In this document: positions 8,449-17,470 of the stretch, in pieces
How positions within the stretch are numbered: position 1 is the stretch's first letter
How the letters are laid out: every line of letters starts with the position of its first letter
DNA from: CALAGJ01 sp964293305
Lineage (GTDB): Bacteria > Bacteroidota > Bacteroidia > Chitinophagales > Chitinophagaceae
Reading direction: 5' to 3'
Assembly (NCBI GenBank): GCA_964293305.1
Contig: CAXYYO010000001.1
Span: forward strand, 1-64,000
DNA: 64,000 nucleotides
Notes under the pieces: model-generated
What the model saw: the letters and a program-made list of their open reading frames with translations, nothing else
Database searches by the model: none
What the model was told of the DNA's origin: nothing
Made by a program: the position numbers and the translations under genes

Positions 8449-9096
8449 TTATGGCCAAATACTGATACCAATACATTCCTGAACTGTTGTAACCAATAGT
8501 GTGATAGCACCAAGTTGGCAAGCCTGATATAATTCTTCTCCAATAAATGGAATGTCACGAAGTGTCATACAAAATTGGCTGGTTTCTATAAATACATTCA
8601 CAGCGTCTATTACACAGAATATAGCTTCAATGGGATTTACAAAAAGATTTTTCGTGAAATCTTCTTGATGATTTTTGGAAACCTCATTCCATAAGGCAAT
8701 ACTTTGCTCATTACTTAATTGATGCTTGGCCTGAAAAGATTTGATGCTTTGCAATCTAATATTTTCATTTTTAAAATACTGCTCCTGGTTTATAGGTATA
8801 TAACTTAGAATTTTAGCAGCCTCTGCTTTAGTAAATGTTTCTTTATTGATCAATGCATTTGCCTTTTCAGTATTAGCATCTGCAATACGGTTCCAGTCAA
8901 TACTTTGAATAACTGAGCGGGTAGCTTCAACATAATTTGAATACTCTTCTGATTGATATAGATCAACAGCCAAATTTGTACTTTGTACTGAACTGCTTGG
9001 TTGCTTTAGCGCATCTTGTTTTGAGCAACTGTTTACAAAAAAAATAACTGCGGCAAGCAGTAATAAACGGGATGAATTCATTAATAATTTTTTCAT
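8449..9096 (-). CDS. predicted lipoprotein, unknown function
   Basis: A 215-residue protein with a lipoprotein signal: basic MKKLLMNSSR, a hydrophobic core and the lipobox VNSC, with the lipidated cysteine at 24. The mature part is mostly helical and polar. Its C-terminal third has several cysteines (around FCVID, QFCMTL, ACQLG and QECIG) and a hydrophobic stretch. I do not recognise the family. It is a single gene with its own terminator at 8342-8371. Outer-membrane or periplasmic location is inferred from the signal. Confidence 0.65.
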   Translation of the reverse strand: MKKLLMNSSRLLLLAAVIFFVNSCSKQDALKQPSSSVQSTNLAVDLYQSEEYSNYVEATRSVIQSIDWNRIADANTEKANALINKETFTKAEAAKILSYIPINQEQYFKNENIRLQSIKSFQAKHQLSNEQSIALWNEVSKNHQEDFTKNLFVNPIEAIFCVIDAVNVFIETSQFCMTLRDIPFIGEELYQACQLGAITLLVTTVQECIGISIWP

Positions 9097-9239
9097 TTCT
9101 ATATTCTATTTTTGGCAATATAATATTGACTTGTCATTCTGGCAAATTTTTTTAAATAGTAGCTCTTTTAAATATGTTGTGTGCAAAATGATTCATCAAA
9201 AATTCATCAACATCAAATGTTTATTTTATACTTGCATTC

Positions 9240-9779
9240 TTGAAAAAATTTGGTGCTATCTTGATGCTGATGTTATTCGGGTTTAATACACTTGGGTATT
9301 ATCTCTATACTACTGTTGCCATGATAAAGGCAAACAGGAGTTTAGAAGCTCGGTTAGATATTGGAAATTATAGTGCATCTGAATTAATAAAAATTCAAGT
9401 GCCGCTCTGCCTACCCTATACCAATGACTGGACAAAGGCTGAACGTGTAGATGGAAACTTCAAGTATAATGGACAAGTATATAAATATGTAAAGAGAATT
9501 TTTACAAATGGGGTTATGACATACTGGTGTATTCCACATAACATCGGTAAATATATTTCTCAAAATGCTACTGATTACTTTGGAAAAGTAAATGGATTGC
9601 CAGGGGCAGAAAGTCAAAAGAAGTCTGCAGGTATCAAAAAATCATTCACAGATTTTGTGCAAGACAAATTTCTTGACTACGAGATAAATTTCATTTTAAA
9701 GCATCATTTTAGTTCGGTTGAGTTTACTAAGCTTAATGATGGATTTTTAAAACAACTTGAGCATCCTCCTTCTGTTTAA
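9240..9779 (+). CDS. hypothetical protein with N-terminal membrane anchor
   Basis: A 179-residue frame beginning with TTG at 9240 (MKKFGAIL), with ATG alternatives at 9264 and 9270. The N-terminus is a hydrophobic segment of about 20 residues, so the protein is exported or anchored. The rest is a mixed soluble domain with a YTNDW segment and a conserved-looking C-terminus. A -7-like TATACTTG lies only about 7 bp before the TTG, which would give an almost leaderless mRNA. No function is recognised. Confidence 0.55.
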   Translation: MKKFGAILMLMLFGFNTLGYYLYTTVAMIKANRSLEARLDIGNYSASELIKIQVPLCLPYTNDWTKAERVDGNFKYNGQVYKYVKRIFTNGVMTYWCIPHNIGKYISQNATDYFGKVNGLPGAESQKKSAGIKKSFTDFVQDKFLDYEINFILKHHFSSVEFTKLNDGFLKQLEHPPSV

Positions 9780-9910
9780 TTCAGTATGAATTTTAAACGC
9801 CATCATCAATTGTGATGATTTTTAGAAAGTGCATGTACAACTGCAAACAATAACACCCAAAAATTTATAAATGGAGCCTAAATTATTTAGATGCTCCCAA
9901 AAAATATTAA

Positions 9911-11233
9911 ATGAAAATTATATATTCTTTAACTATAGCTGCTTTATTCTTATATAGCTGTTCTTCCAATGAAAATTATAAACAACTCACTAAAGATCCT
10001 GCCATTTTTTGTAGGACGGTAAAGCAACTCAATGACGTTGTGTTGGAAAACAATTTCCCACCTATGATTGCCAGTAGAAACTATGCTTATGCTTGTATTG
10101 CCGCATACGAATGCATGGCTGCAGGTAGTAATGTTTATGAAACCTTAAGTGGTCAAATAAAACATCTACCCGTTTTGCCTACCCCTACAGATACCTCATC
10201 AATCGATTATCATTTAGCAGCCATACTCTCATTTTGTAAAGTAGGCACTGCCGTTACTTTTAGTGATGATATCATGATTGAATATGTGAATCAACTAAAG
10301 CAGGAAATGAGTGAAAATGGTATGTCGTCACGTGTAATGAATGCTACCACAGCGTTTGCTGATACTATGAGTAATGCCATACTAGCTTGGGCAAAAAAGG
10401 ATAACTATTTACAAACTCGTAGTGCCGCAAAATACACCGTTACGAATGAGCCGGGTACATGGGTACCCACACCTCCCATGTATGCGCAGGCTTTAGAAGC
10501 GCATTGGAATGAAATAAGGCCAATGGTGCTGGATAGTGCATCTCAATTCATACCTGTTCGGCCACCAGCTTTCACACCAAAAATTAAAACTAGTATTTTC
10601 TATAATGCCGTAAAGGAAGTAGAAGAATTAGTTGATAGTTTGTCTGAAGCCCAAAAAGAAATTGCTTTGTTTTGGGACGACAATCCATTTCAGTTGAATG
10701 TGGTAGGGCATGTGCAATATGCTTCAAAGAAATTTTCACCTGCCGGTCATTGGATGAATATTGTAGGCATTATTGGAAAAGAAAAAGGTGCTGATTTTGA
10801 AACGGTAGTTGCATCTTATGCTGCTGCTGTTATTGCACTTTTTGATGGCTTTATTTCTACATGGGATGAAAAATATCGTAGTAACTATGTACGCCCTGTT
10901 TCTGTTATTAATGAATACTTTAATCCAGTTTGGCAACCGTTCATTCAAACGCCTCCATTTCCTGAATATACAAGTGGACATGCTGTAATATCGGCAGCAG
11001 CTGCAGAAGTGATGACAAATTGGTATGGCGAGCAAACACATTTTACAGATACCTCTTTGGTTGAATTTGGAATTAAGGCAAGAGAATTTAATAATATACG
11101 TTTAGCTGCTAAAGAAGCTGCCTTATCAAGGGTTTATGGTGGCATTCATTATCGCTACTCTTGTGATATAGGAAATGAGCAAGGCATTAAAATTGGTCAA
11201 TTGGTTATTCAAAAATTAAAATTTAAAAAATGA
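9911..11233 (+). CDS. vanadium-dependent haloperoxidase / PAP2-superfamily lipoprotein
   Basis: A 440-residue exported protein whose signal ends in a lipobox with C17 (LYSCSS). The C-terminal half carries the complete acid phosphatase/haloperoxidase signature: K(X6)RP in KYRSNYVRP, SGH at 355-357 and SR(X5)H at 406-413 with HYRYSCD. These residues bind phosphate or vanadate. The N-terminal half resembles helical bacterial vanadium haloperoxidase homologues. Whether it halogenates or removes phosphate cannot be told from the sequence. It appears to be a single gene on the outer face of the cell. Confidence 0.82.
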   Translation: MKIIYSLTIAALFLYSCSSNENYKQLTKDPAIFCRTVKQLNDVVLENNFPPMIASRNYAYACIAAYECMAAGSNVYETLSGQIKHLPVLPTPTDTSSIDYHLAAILSFCKVGTAVTFSDDIMIEYVNQLKQEMSENGMSSRVMNATTAFADTMSNAILAWAKKDNYLQTRSAAKYTVTNEPGTWVPTPPMYAQALEAHWNEIRPMVLDSASQFIPVRPPAFTPKIKTSIFYNAVKEVEELVDSLSEAQKEIALFWDDNPFQLNVVGHVQYASKKFSPAGHWMNIVGIIGKEKGADFETVVASYAAAVIALFDGFISTWDEKYRSNYVRPVSVINEYFNPVWQPFIQTPPFPEYTSGHAVISAAAAEVMTNWYGEQTHFTDTSLVEFGIKAREFNNIRLAAKEAALSRVYGGIHYRYSCDIGNEQGIKIGQLVIQKLKFKK

Positions 11234-11583
11234 GTTTTGTATGAATATAAAAATGCATGCCTTGGTGATATGCAAATTGTATATTAATGTGCTCTTAGTT
11301 CAGGAACTTATACACCGAGATGTCAATGGAATTAGATTGCCACGGAAGTTTTCTTGCTGAAAGATTCAGCGAAGTACGATAAACTCGTAATTGTTCCTAC
11401 CTACATATTTTGTTGGTGGATGCATCAATTGTATTCTGGGTATTTAAATATAATTATTACCATCCAATTTCTTTACTAGTAGATATTTCAATACAAACAA
11501 ATAAGCCACAAAAATCAAGTGAATTTTGTGGCTTATTTGGTATGATATTTTTGATGATATCGCTTTACAAGCTTGATTACTTT
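11234..11583. other. gene-free stretch between convergent genes
   Basis: About 350 bp between the haloperoxidase-like gene and the stop of the T9SS protein gene. It holds one clear inverted repeat at 11500-11537, given separately. A 39-codon plus-strand frame starts at 11241 but has no convincing coding character. I see nothing else. Confidence 0.5.
11499..11538 (-). terminator. hairpin, probable terminator of the T9SS protein gene
   Basis: A 14-bp inverted repeat AATAAGCCACAAAA / TTTTGTGGCTTATT with a 10-nt loop, 46 bp past the minus-strand stop. On the minus strand it is followed by TTTGTTTG, a loose T-tract. The symmetry means it could also stop plus-strand transcription. Confidence 0.55.
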
Positions 11584-13494
11584 TTATTCAATAATCAATT
11601 GCTGTGTAAATGCCCCCTGCTCTGTGTGGCAACGAATAAAATAGGTGCCAGATTTTATCTGACCCAACAATACTGTTTGTATATTATTCCCAATTGATAC
11701 AGGCACTGATTTTTCAAGAAAAACCCTACCTTGTAAATCCATTATTTGCACAGGCATATTACCAGCAATGCTAGCATTCCATTTCAAAATGATTTTATCC
11801 TTGGCAGGATTAGGAGATACCTGAAAGGTTTGTTCAACATTGTTGATTTCAATTTGCTCAGGTGTAGCATTTACAGAAGATGCTGAACTTGATTTTTTTA
11901 TTTTAAAATGAACAATATTTGTTTTTAAAGAATTGGTAGGATTGTAATTTGAAGTAAACCAAAAGCTGCCATCAGTAGGATCTGCCAACATACCATTATA
12001 ATCGCCATAACGGTTTGATGCTGTTTTTGGTTTTATTCCAGCTTGTACAATTGTTTCACTTGCAGTCATTGTGCCGGCTGCATCGTTCTTCCTTCTTGCA
12101 GTAACACGAATACCGGGGAACAAAGTAGTACCGGATACATTATATCCCATTGCAATGCTGCCTACAGAATTTATAGAAATACTACCCATCCATCTATGTG
12201 TATTATCATTTGGAGCATAAGTGCCTTGCTGGAAAATGGACCAGTCGCCTGTGGTTCTGCGTAGTTCGTACCAACGCATACCTGCTACATTGTTATTATT
12301 TCCATCCACCATGTAGTTGCATACTATTGCCTCATATGTACCAAAATTACCATATTGCACTTTATCATAAATAATAGAGCCAATTGCGTCTAATTTAACG
12401 TTTGAATTGTCTTGTGGAATACATGAACCTGAATTAAAGTCATTACAAATTTTTGAATCAAATGCGCTGGCATTTAATTTTAATGGGCCTGTCATTGTTG
12501 ATAATGCACTATCTACCCAATTGATATCCATTGTATAAAGTTCAAGTGCATCCACATCAGAAGTAGAGCTTGTCCAAGCAGCATCAAATAAACGCATGAT
12601 TATGGGTTTGCTGTTTGCCGGAGGCGCAGTGGGGCCGGTGGCAAACACAGGGCTGCAAGCTTGCACGCCACCACCTGGAAAATCAGATAATTTAAATCTT
12701 TGTGCTGTTCTGGCAGTAGCACCATTGAGCATATTAGCTCTGTCTAATGCATATACAAAAGGGCCACTTGCATTTGTAGTTACAAAATAAGAATCACCCC
12801 ATACAGAGAGCTTTGGATAATCAGGAAAATCGGAAGAAAAAGAGCCCCCTGTCAATACAGTGTAAACATAATATTGACCGGCTGGATCATTTGTTTTTGA
12901 AACACATACTGTTAAGTCTCCACCATTTATTGATTTTATAACAAGTAATATATACCTGTCTGCTTGATAGTCATAAATAATATTTGGGTCTCCTGCATTT
13001 CCTGTGCCTGCTATTGTTGACACTTTTGTGTTCAAAATAACTGCACCAGTACTTTTGTTGTAAATTCTCATTGGCGTTCCGGAACCATTTACCATTTGAA
13101 CTACATGAGATGGGCCTACGGCCAATGTATTGTCACTCGGATCTGCACCTGGCACAATACCCTCCCAATTACTTAATACTTGAACGGAAGTACCAGCAAT
13201 CTTATTGGATGATAAATAACTGGATTGCAAGGCCTGATCTTTTCCATTGGGCAATGGATCATTATCATAATACTTCATCCCTTTACGAACAAATTCATTT
13301 TCGGGAGCCTTCTGTGTTGCTGTGCTAGTTTTTTCATCAAGCTGAGGCAGTGAACTAATAGCTTTTGTTGTTCCCTCGAAAATGACTTTGACAGCTGAAC
13401 TCGGATGAATGGATTTCTGCTGTGCTTTTACTGTGTTTGTGGTGGTCCATAATAGACCAAGCGCCATGGCGCTTTTGATTAGAATCTGTTTCAT
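11584..13494 (-). CDS. secreted protein with T9SS C-terminal sorting domain
   Basis: A 636-residue protein with a signal peptide (MKQILIKSAM start, cleavage probably after VKA near 24) and a C-terminal type IX secretion sorting domain from about 557, opening FQVSPNPAKDKIILKW and ending in the GTYFIR pattern. Between them is one large beta-rich domain, likely a propeller-like fold, with repeated Asp- and Gly-rich loops such as GADPSDNTLAVGPSHVVQM. It should cross the outer membrane through T9SS and be attached to the surface or released. The central domain is not assigned to an enzyme. It appears monocistronic. Confidence 0.75.
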   Translation of the reverse strand: MKQILIKSAMALGLLWTTTNTVKAQQKSIHPSSAVKVIFEGTTKAISSLPQLDEKTSTATQKAPENEFVRKGMKYYDNDPLPNGKDQALQSSYLSSNKIAGTSVQVLSNWEGIVPGADPSDNTLAVGPSHVVQMVNGSGTPMRIYNKSTGAVILNTKVSTIAGTGNAGDPNIIYDYQADRYILLVIKSINGGDLTVCVSKTNDPAGQYYVYTVLTGGSFSSDFPDYPKLSVWGDSYFVTTNASGPFVYALDRANMLNGATARTAQRFKLSDFPGGGVQACSPVFATGPTAPPANSKPIIMRLFDAAWTSSTSDVDALELYTMDINWVDSALSTMTGPLKLNASAFDSKICNDFNSGSCIPQDNSNVKLDAIGSIIYDKVQYGNFGTYEAIVCNYMVDGNNNNVAGMRWYELRRTTGDWSIFQQGTYAPNDNTHRWMGSISINSVGSIAMGYNVSGTTLFPGIRVTARRKNDAAGTMTASETIVQAGIKPKTASNRYGDYNGMLADPTDGSFWFTSNYNPTNSLKTNIVHFKIKKSSSASSVNATPEQIEINNVEQTFQVSPNPAKDKIILKWNASIAGNMPVQIMDLQGRVFLEKSVPVSIGNNIQTVLLGQIKSGTYFIRCHTEQGAFTQQLIIE

Positions 13495-13708
13495 TGTGCT
13501 TTAATTTAAGTCTGCAATTTGAATAAAAATCCAATACACTTAAAAACTATTTATGAATTTGACAATTTGATGATATAGTAGGGCCTTTGTCTAAAAACTA
13601 AAAAATAATTGTCGGAAAAATTATTCATTTTTCACTTCAAAGGTTACCAATTGCCTGAAAAAATTGGACTCTATGTGTATTTATTTAAAATCTAGGGTTT
13701 AAGGGTTT

Positions 13709-14845
13709 TCAAAATACTTCTCCATGCGTACTTTTAATGACGGCATTTGAAATAAAATTAAATTTTTTCATACTATAAAAAAGCAGTTTTAGATTAAAAT
13801 TATTTTCAGATAGTCTTTGTATGATTCTGCCGGATTTTATTCTGTTATTAAATTTATTGTTCCATGCCTTTGTGTAATCAGTTTCCATTTGCTGTCTGCT
13901 TATTTTATTGCCTAAAAAATTTTGTATAAACTCAAATGCAATCTTACTACTGTGCAAGGCCATACTCATACCATTGCCACAAAGTGGTGTAATAAGACCT
14001 GCTGCATCGCCACAGCGAATAATATGATTTTCAACAACCTGACGCGGTTCAAAATTGACTTGAGCTATAGTAAGTGGTTGGTCATATAAAAATTTTGCCT
14101 GAGTAAAAATATCTTTCAAATATGGGTTTTTGTATAGCTCTTTTAGTTCTAAGGCTTTGATATTATTACCGGCTTGTTGAAGATTTTCAGCAGTTGTTAA
14201 ATAACATAAACATGACTTGCCGGATTCTATAGCAGAAATGCCACAGTATCCTTGTTTGAAATGATGCAATGCAATTAAATTTTTTTCTGTATTATATTCA
14301 ATGTGGTATTTTACACCTATATAATTTTTATTCCAAAATGAAGATTTTTTTTGTGCATCAAGCCTCTGTTTGATATCCAAATTACTTCGCTTACCATAAC
14401 TGCCCGTAACAATTCTGGCATGAAAGATTTTATCTGAGGCAGATACTCTAAATCTGTTTTCCTCAAAGGAAACATCAGATACTTTTAAATCGGTTATTAT
14501 TTCTGCTCCGCTATTTAAAGCTTCATTGTATAAAATGAAATCCAATGTATATCGGCTTATGCCAAAGCCTCCTAAGACAAGCTTTGTTTCAAGGCTTTGT
14601 CCATTGGGTAGGCTAAGCATAAATCTGTTAATAGCAGGCAGTTTCATGGCATTTGTATCAAGTCCTATACTTTGTAAAAAAGGCAGGCTTTCATTACTGA
14701 TATATTCCCCACAAACTTTATGAAATGGATAATTTTCTTTTTCAATCAATAATACTTTATAATTTTTTCTAGCTGCCAATATTGCTTGAGATAGACCCGC
14801 AAGTCCACCCCCAATTATAATGATATCATAATGATTTTCAGGCAT
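13709..14845 (-). CDS. FAD-dependent oxidoreductase of the type III PKS operon
   Basis: A 378-residue flavoprotein of the geranylgeranyl reductase/aromatic hydroxylase superfamily. The FAD-binding GGGLAG is at 12-17 and an acidic end of the second strand follows (LLIEKE, 32-37). The second FAD motif CGDAAG is at 278-283, followed by the pattern PLCGNGMSMAL. A cysteine-containing KVCGEYIS segment at 43-50 is typical of the geranylgeranyl reductase group. It is the last gene of the operon, overlapping the methyltransferase by 8 bp. Hydroxylation of an aromatic ring to a quinone precursor, or reduction of a prenyl chain, are the two likeliest roles. Confidence 0.8.
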   Translation of the reverse strand: MPENHYDIIIIGGGLAGLSQAILAARKNYKVLLIEKENYPFHKVCGEYISNESLPFLQSIGLDTNAMKLPAINRFMLSLPNGQSLETKLVLGGFGISRYTLDFILYNEALNSGAEIITDLKVSDVSFEENRFRVSASDKIFHARIVTGSYGKRSNLDIKQRLDAQKKSSFWNKNYIGVKYHIEYNTEKNLIALHHFKQGYCGISAIESGKSCLCYLTTAENLQQAGNNIKALELKELYKNPYLKDIFTQAKFLYDQPLTIAQVNFEPRQVVENHIIRCGDAAGLITPLCGNGMSMALHSSKIAFEFIQNFLGNKISRQQMETDYTKAWNNKFNNRIKSGRIIQRLSENNFNLKLLFYSMKKFNFISNAVIKSTHGEVF

Positions 14846-15530
14846 TGTTTTTCATTGTAATTAAGTAACGAAATGCCCATTTCCATTCTATTTTTGCCTG
14901 CGGCATTCCGGCTGTATGCAGGATACGCAGCCATTCATTTTTTCTAAGACTACGTGCTACACTCAATGGAGCATCATGTTTTAGTAAGTATGACTTTGAA
15001 AAAATATTGGCAATGATTTTTATGGAATAATATGCCAGTGGATGCCTTTGTAAATCATTAATAAAAAATCCGATGGATGCATTATCATGCATCCATTTCA
15101 CTTGTGCCACTAATGCATCATTTGAAAAATGATGACAGAATAAACTCGAGAAAATAATATCCGGTTTTTTATTAAATTGCACCGACTGATAATCGCTGGT
15201 AATAAAATCAGCATTCCTCCATTGCTTTGATTGGGCTGCTTCAATACATGTTGATTTTATATCAATACCGATCAGATGGGCATTTATCTCTTTTTTAGTA
15301 CAATAATTTTGTATCACTTGTAAATTATTTCCATCTCCACAACCAATTTCAGCTATACATACAGGTTTGCCTTTTGGCAGCAATTTTTTTAAGCCATTTA
15401 GGGTAATTTCATGGCCACCCAGCCAAGTGTTGATGGTATTAATTTCAGTCATATTCCTTTGTATGTCTTCAAAAGGAATATCATCAGCATCTAATAATTC
15501 TAACTGGTTGGATCGTTGTTGCCAATTCAT
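14838..15530 (-). CDS. class I SAM-dependent methyltransferase of the type III PKS operon
   Basis: A 230-residue Rossmann methyltransferase with motif I AEIGCGDGNNL (60-70), an acidic post-I residue in IGIDIKS and motif IV around PDIIFSSLFCHHF. It is most like small-molecule C- or O-methyltransferases. It overlaps the polyketide synthase gene by 4 bp upstream and the oxidoreductase gene by 8 bp downstream. The inferred role is methylation of the phenolic or quinone product of the operon; the position on the ring cannot be told. Confidence 0.8.
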   Translation of the reverse strand: MNWQQRSNQLELLDADDIPFEDIQRNMTEINTINTWLGGHEITLNGLKKLLPKGKPVCIAEIGCGDGNNLQVIQNYCTKKEINAHLIGIDIKSTCIEAAQSKQWRNADFITSDYQSVQFNKKPDIIFSSLFCHHFSNDALVAQVKWMHDNASIGFFINDLQRHPLAYYSIKIIANIFSKSYLLKHDAPLSVARSLRKNEWLRILHTAGMPQAKIEWKWAFRYLITMKNNA

Positions 15531-16621
15531 TCTCTAGTAATAAGAAATGATTCCATAGTGAGGCCAGGCCCAAGGGCTACGCCAAATATTTTGGCATTTT
15601 CATCATCCTGTAAACTATCCATTATTCTTTTTAGTACAAAGACTACCGATGGGGAAGACATATTTCCATACTCTGACAAAATGGACCTCGCAAATTGCAT
15701 GTGGTCATTCGTAAGATTAAGTTGATTTTGGAATGCATTTAGTATTCTTTTTCCACCGGGATGTAAAGCGTAATGAGTTATATCTTTTAGATCGATACCA
15801 TAATAATTTAATGCGTGGCCTGCTAGGCTTGTAATGTCTTCACTTAATATTTCAGGTACATAACTACTTAATGTTATTTTAAAACCTTGACTACTTAGTT
15901 CCCAAGCCATATCCTTTTTTCCACGGAAAGAAATTCTGCTATAAAAATCCTTTAGTTGTAAACCTTCCTTGCCTTTTAGGGTATTTGATATCAACAATGC
16001 TGCACAACCATCTGAAAATAATAAGGCACTACTAGCCAAATCCGGAGTAAACTCTTTTTGAAAATGTAAAGAACAAAATTCAGTAAGAACTATCATCACA
16101 TTTGCTGGACGCTTACTGCTTTCACATATTTGCTGAGCCTGCTTCATGGCATGTACTGCAGCATAACAGCCCATAAAATTTATAGAAGTGCGATAGATAT
16201 CTTCTCTTAAGTTCATGGCTTCAGCTATATGTAAGTCTAAGCCTGGCGCACTCATGCCAGTGCAGCTAACGGTTATTAAGTGAGTGATATCTTCCGGTTT
16301 AGTTACCCCTGCTATACAACCTTCTATAGTCTTTAAAGAAAGTGGTAAAGCCTCTCGACTATAAATGGCCATTCGCTCTTCCAATGTAGGAAATGGTTCA
16401 TCAATATCCTTAGGAATAAACTCCCAATTTTCTGGACGGGGCATGCCATAGTCTTGTACTATCGTATGCCTTTTTTTAATCTCGCTTAGGCGATATTGAA
16501 AGGAAAGTTTTCGACCATCTTCTGGGCTTAAATTATAAAGCCGCAACATAAATGGTAACATATCATTTTGCTTAAAACTGTATTCTGGAACACCTGTGTT
16601 TATAGAAACTAAATTGGTCAT
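15527..16621 (-). CDS. type III polyketide synthase (chalcone synthase-like)
   Basis: A 364-residue ketosynthase of the chalcone/alkylresorcinol synthase family. The catalytic triad is intact: C152 in NFMGCYAA, H287 in ALHPGGK and N320 in SEYGNMSSP. The GXGPG-type loop near the C-terminus reads GVALGPGLTMES (347-358). Such enzymes extend an acyl-CoA or acyl-ACP starter with malonyl-CoA and cyclise it to resorcinols, pyrones or phloroglucinols. It overlaps the UbiA gene by 4 bp and the methyltransferase gene by 4 bp. The starter and product are unknown; a fatty-acyl starter giving a phenolic lipid is my preferred inference. Confidence 0.92.
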   Translation of the reverse strand: MTNLVSINTGVPEYSFKQNDMLPFMLRLYNLSPEDGRKLSFQYRLSEIKKRHTIVQDYGMPRPENWEFIPKDIDEPFPTLEERMAIYSREALPLSLKTIEGCIAGVTKPEDITHLITVSCTGMSAPGLDLHIAEAMNLREDIYRTSINFMGCYAAVHAMKQAQQICESSKRPANVMIVLTEFCSLHFQKEFTPDLASSALLFSDGCAALLISNTLKGKEGLQLKDFYSRISFRGKKDMAWELSSQGFKITLSSYVPEILSEDITSLAGHALNYYGIDLKDITHYALHPGGKRILNAFQNQLNLTNDHMQFARSILSEYGNMSSPSVVFVLKRIMDSLQDDENAKIFGVALGPGLTMESFLITRE

Positions 16622-17469
16622 AGTGCTAATAAAATTATGATTAGGAAAGCTAAGTTTGTGCAGACTGATGCCAGCATATTCATGGACATGGTGTGCGAAA
16701 AATCTGCAGCTGTCTCATTAAGCTGAACTTCTTTTAACCAACGATGAAAATAAATCAATACAGGAATCATACATGATATTACTACTAAAAATGCGGACAA
16801 CCTGTTTTGCTGATTAAAAAAAAAGAATAGTATAGGCATTGAAACAGCATTGACAAGGATGCAAAAATAGAAGGTTCCTTTTATACCAAGAAACATGCTT
16901 AAAGTCTTAACCTGATCTGCCTTATCCTGATTGTGCTGATAAATCTGTGTCATAGGATAAAATCCTCCTATCAAAAGACTTGCAGCAAGCATACCCAGCA
17001 ATGGGACATCAACTCTGCCTGTGGCTGCATGCCAATTCATAAAAAATATTAATGCTCCTTGATTGCACACTACAGTAAGATACCCAATAATTGGATATTG
17101 CTTTAGTCTTACACCTCTAAAACTATATAAGCGGGAAAATAATACATAGAAAAAATAGCAAGCAGCATACTGCGGAGAAATGAATAAACCTAAAAAAATA
17201 CCCATCATATCCATAAAGATACTTACAATAAAGAGTTGCCTAGAGGGAGTAGGTGGTCTTTCTAATCCTCCAATGCTTTCTGTATCCCTGTCCATATAGC
17301 TATTGTAGCCATTACTAGAAGGGTATAGCAATAAATGAATCAGCACAAAGGATAAAAGAACTTTGGAAAATGATACCCAAGCCACTGAGCTTAATGCAAA
17401 TAGACTTACAGGCATTAAAAAAAATGAAAACGGAAATCTTAGTAACTTTATAGTTGATAGTTGAATCAT
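16618..17469 (-). CDS. UbiA-family prenyltransferase of the type III PKS operon
   Basis: A 283-residue membrane protein with about eight hydrophobic helices. The first Asp-rich motif is NSYMDRD (56-62) and the second is DKADQVKT (182-189), the two prenyl-diphosphate/Mg sites of aromatic prenyltransferases. It is therefore likely active in placing an isoprenoid chain on an aromatic acceptor in the membrane. It starts 1 bp after the S41 protease stop and overlaps the polyketide synthase start by 4 bp. That coupling suggests the polyketide is the acceptor. Homologues in quinone, haem or chlorophyll pathways remain possible alternatives. Confidence 0.85.
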   Translation of the reverse strand: MIQLSTIKLLRFPFSFFLMPVSLFALSSVAWVSFSKVLLSFVLIHLLLYPSSNGYNSYMDRDTESIGGLERPPTPSRQLFIVSIFMDMMGIFLGLFISPQYAACYFFYVLFSRLYSFRGVRLKQYPIIGYLTVVCNQGALIFFMNWHAATGRVDVPLLGMLAASLLIGGFYPMTQIYQHNQDKADQVKTLSMFLGIKGTFYFCILVNAVSMPILFFFFNQQNRLSAFLVVISCMIPVLIYFHRWLKEVQLNETAADFSHTMSMNMLASVCTNLAFLIIILLAL

Positions 17470-17470
17470 T

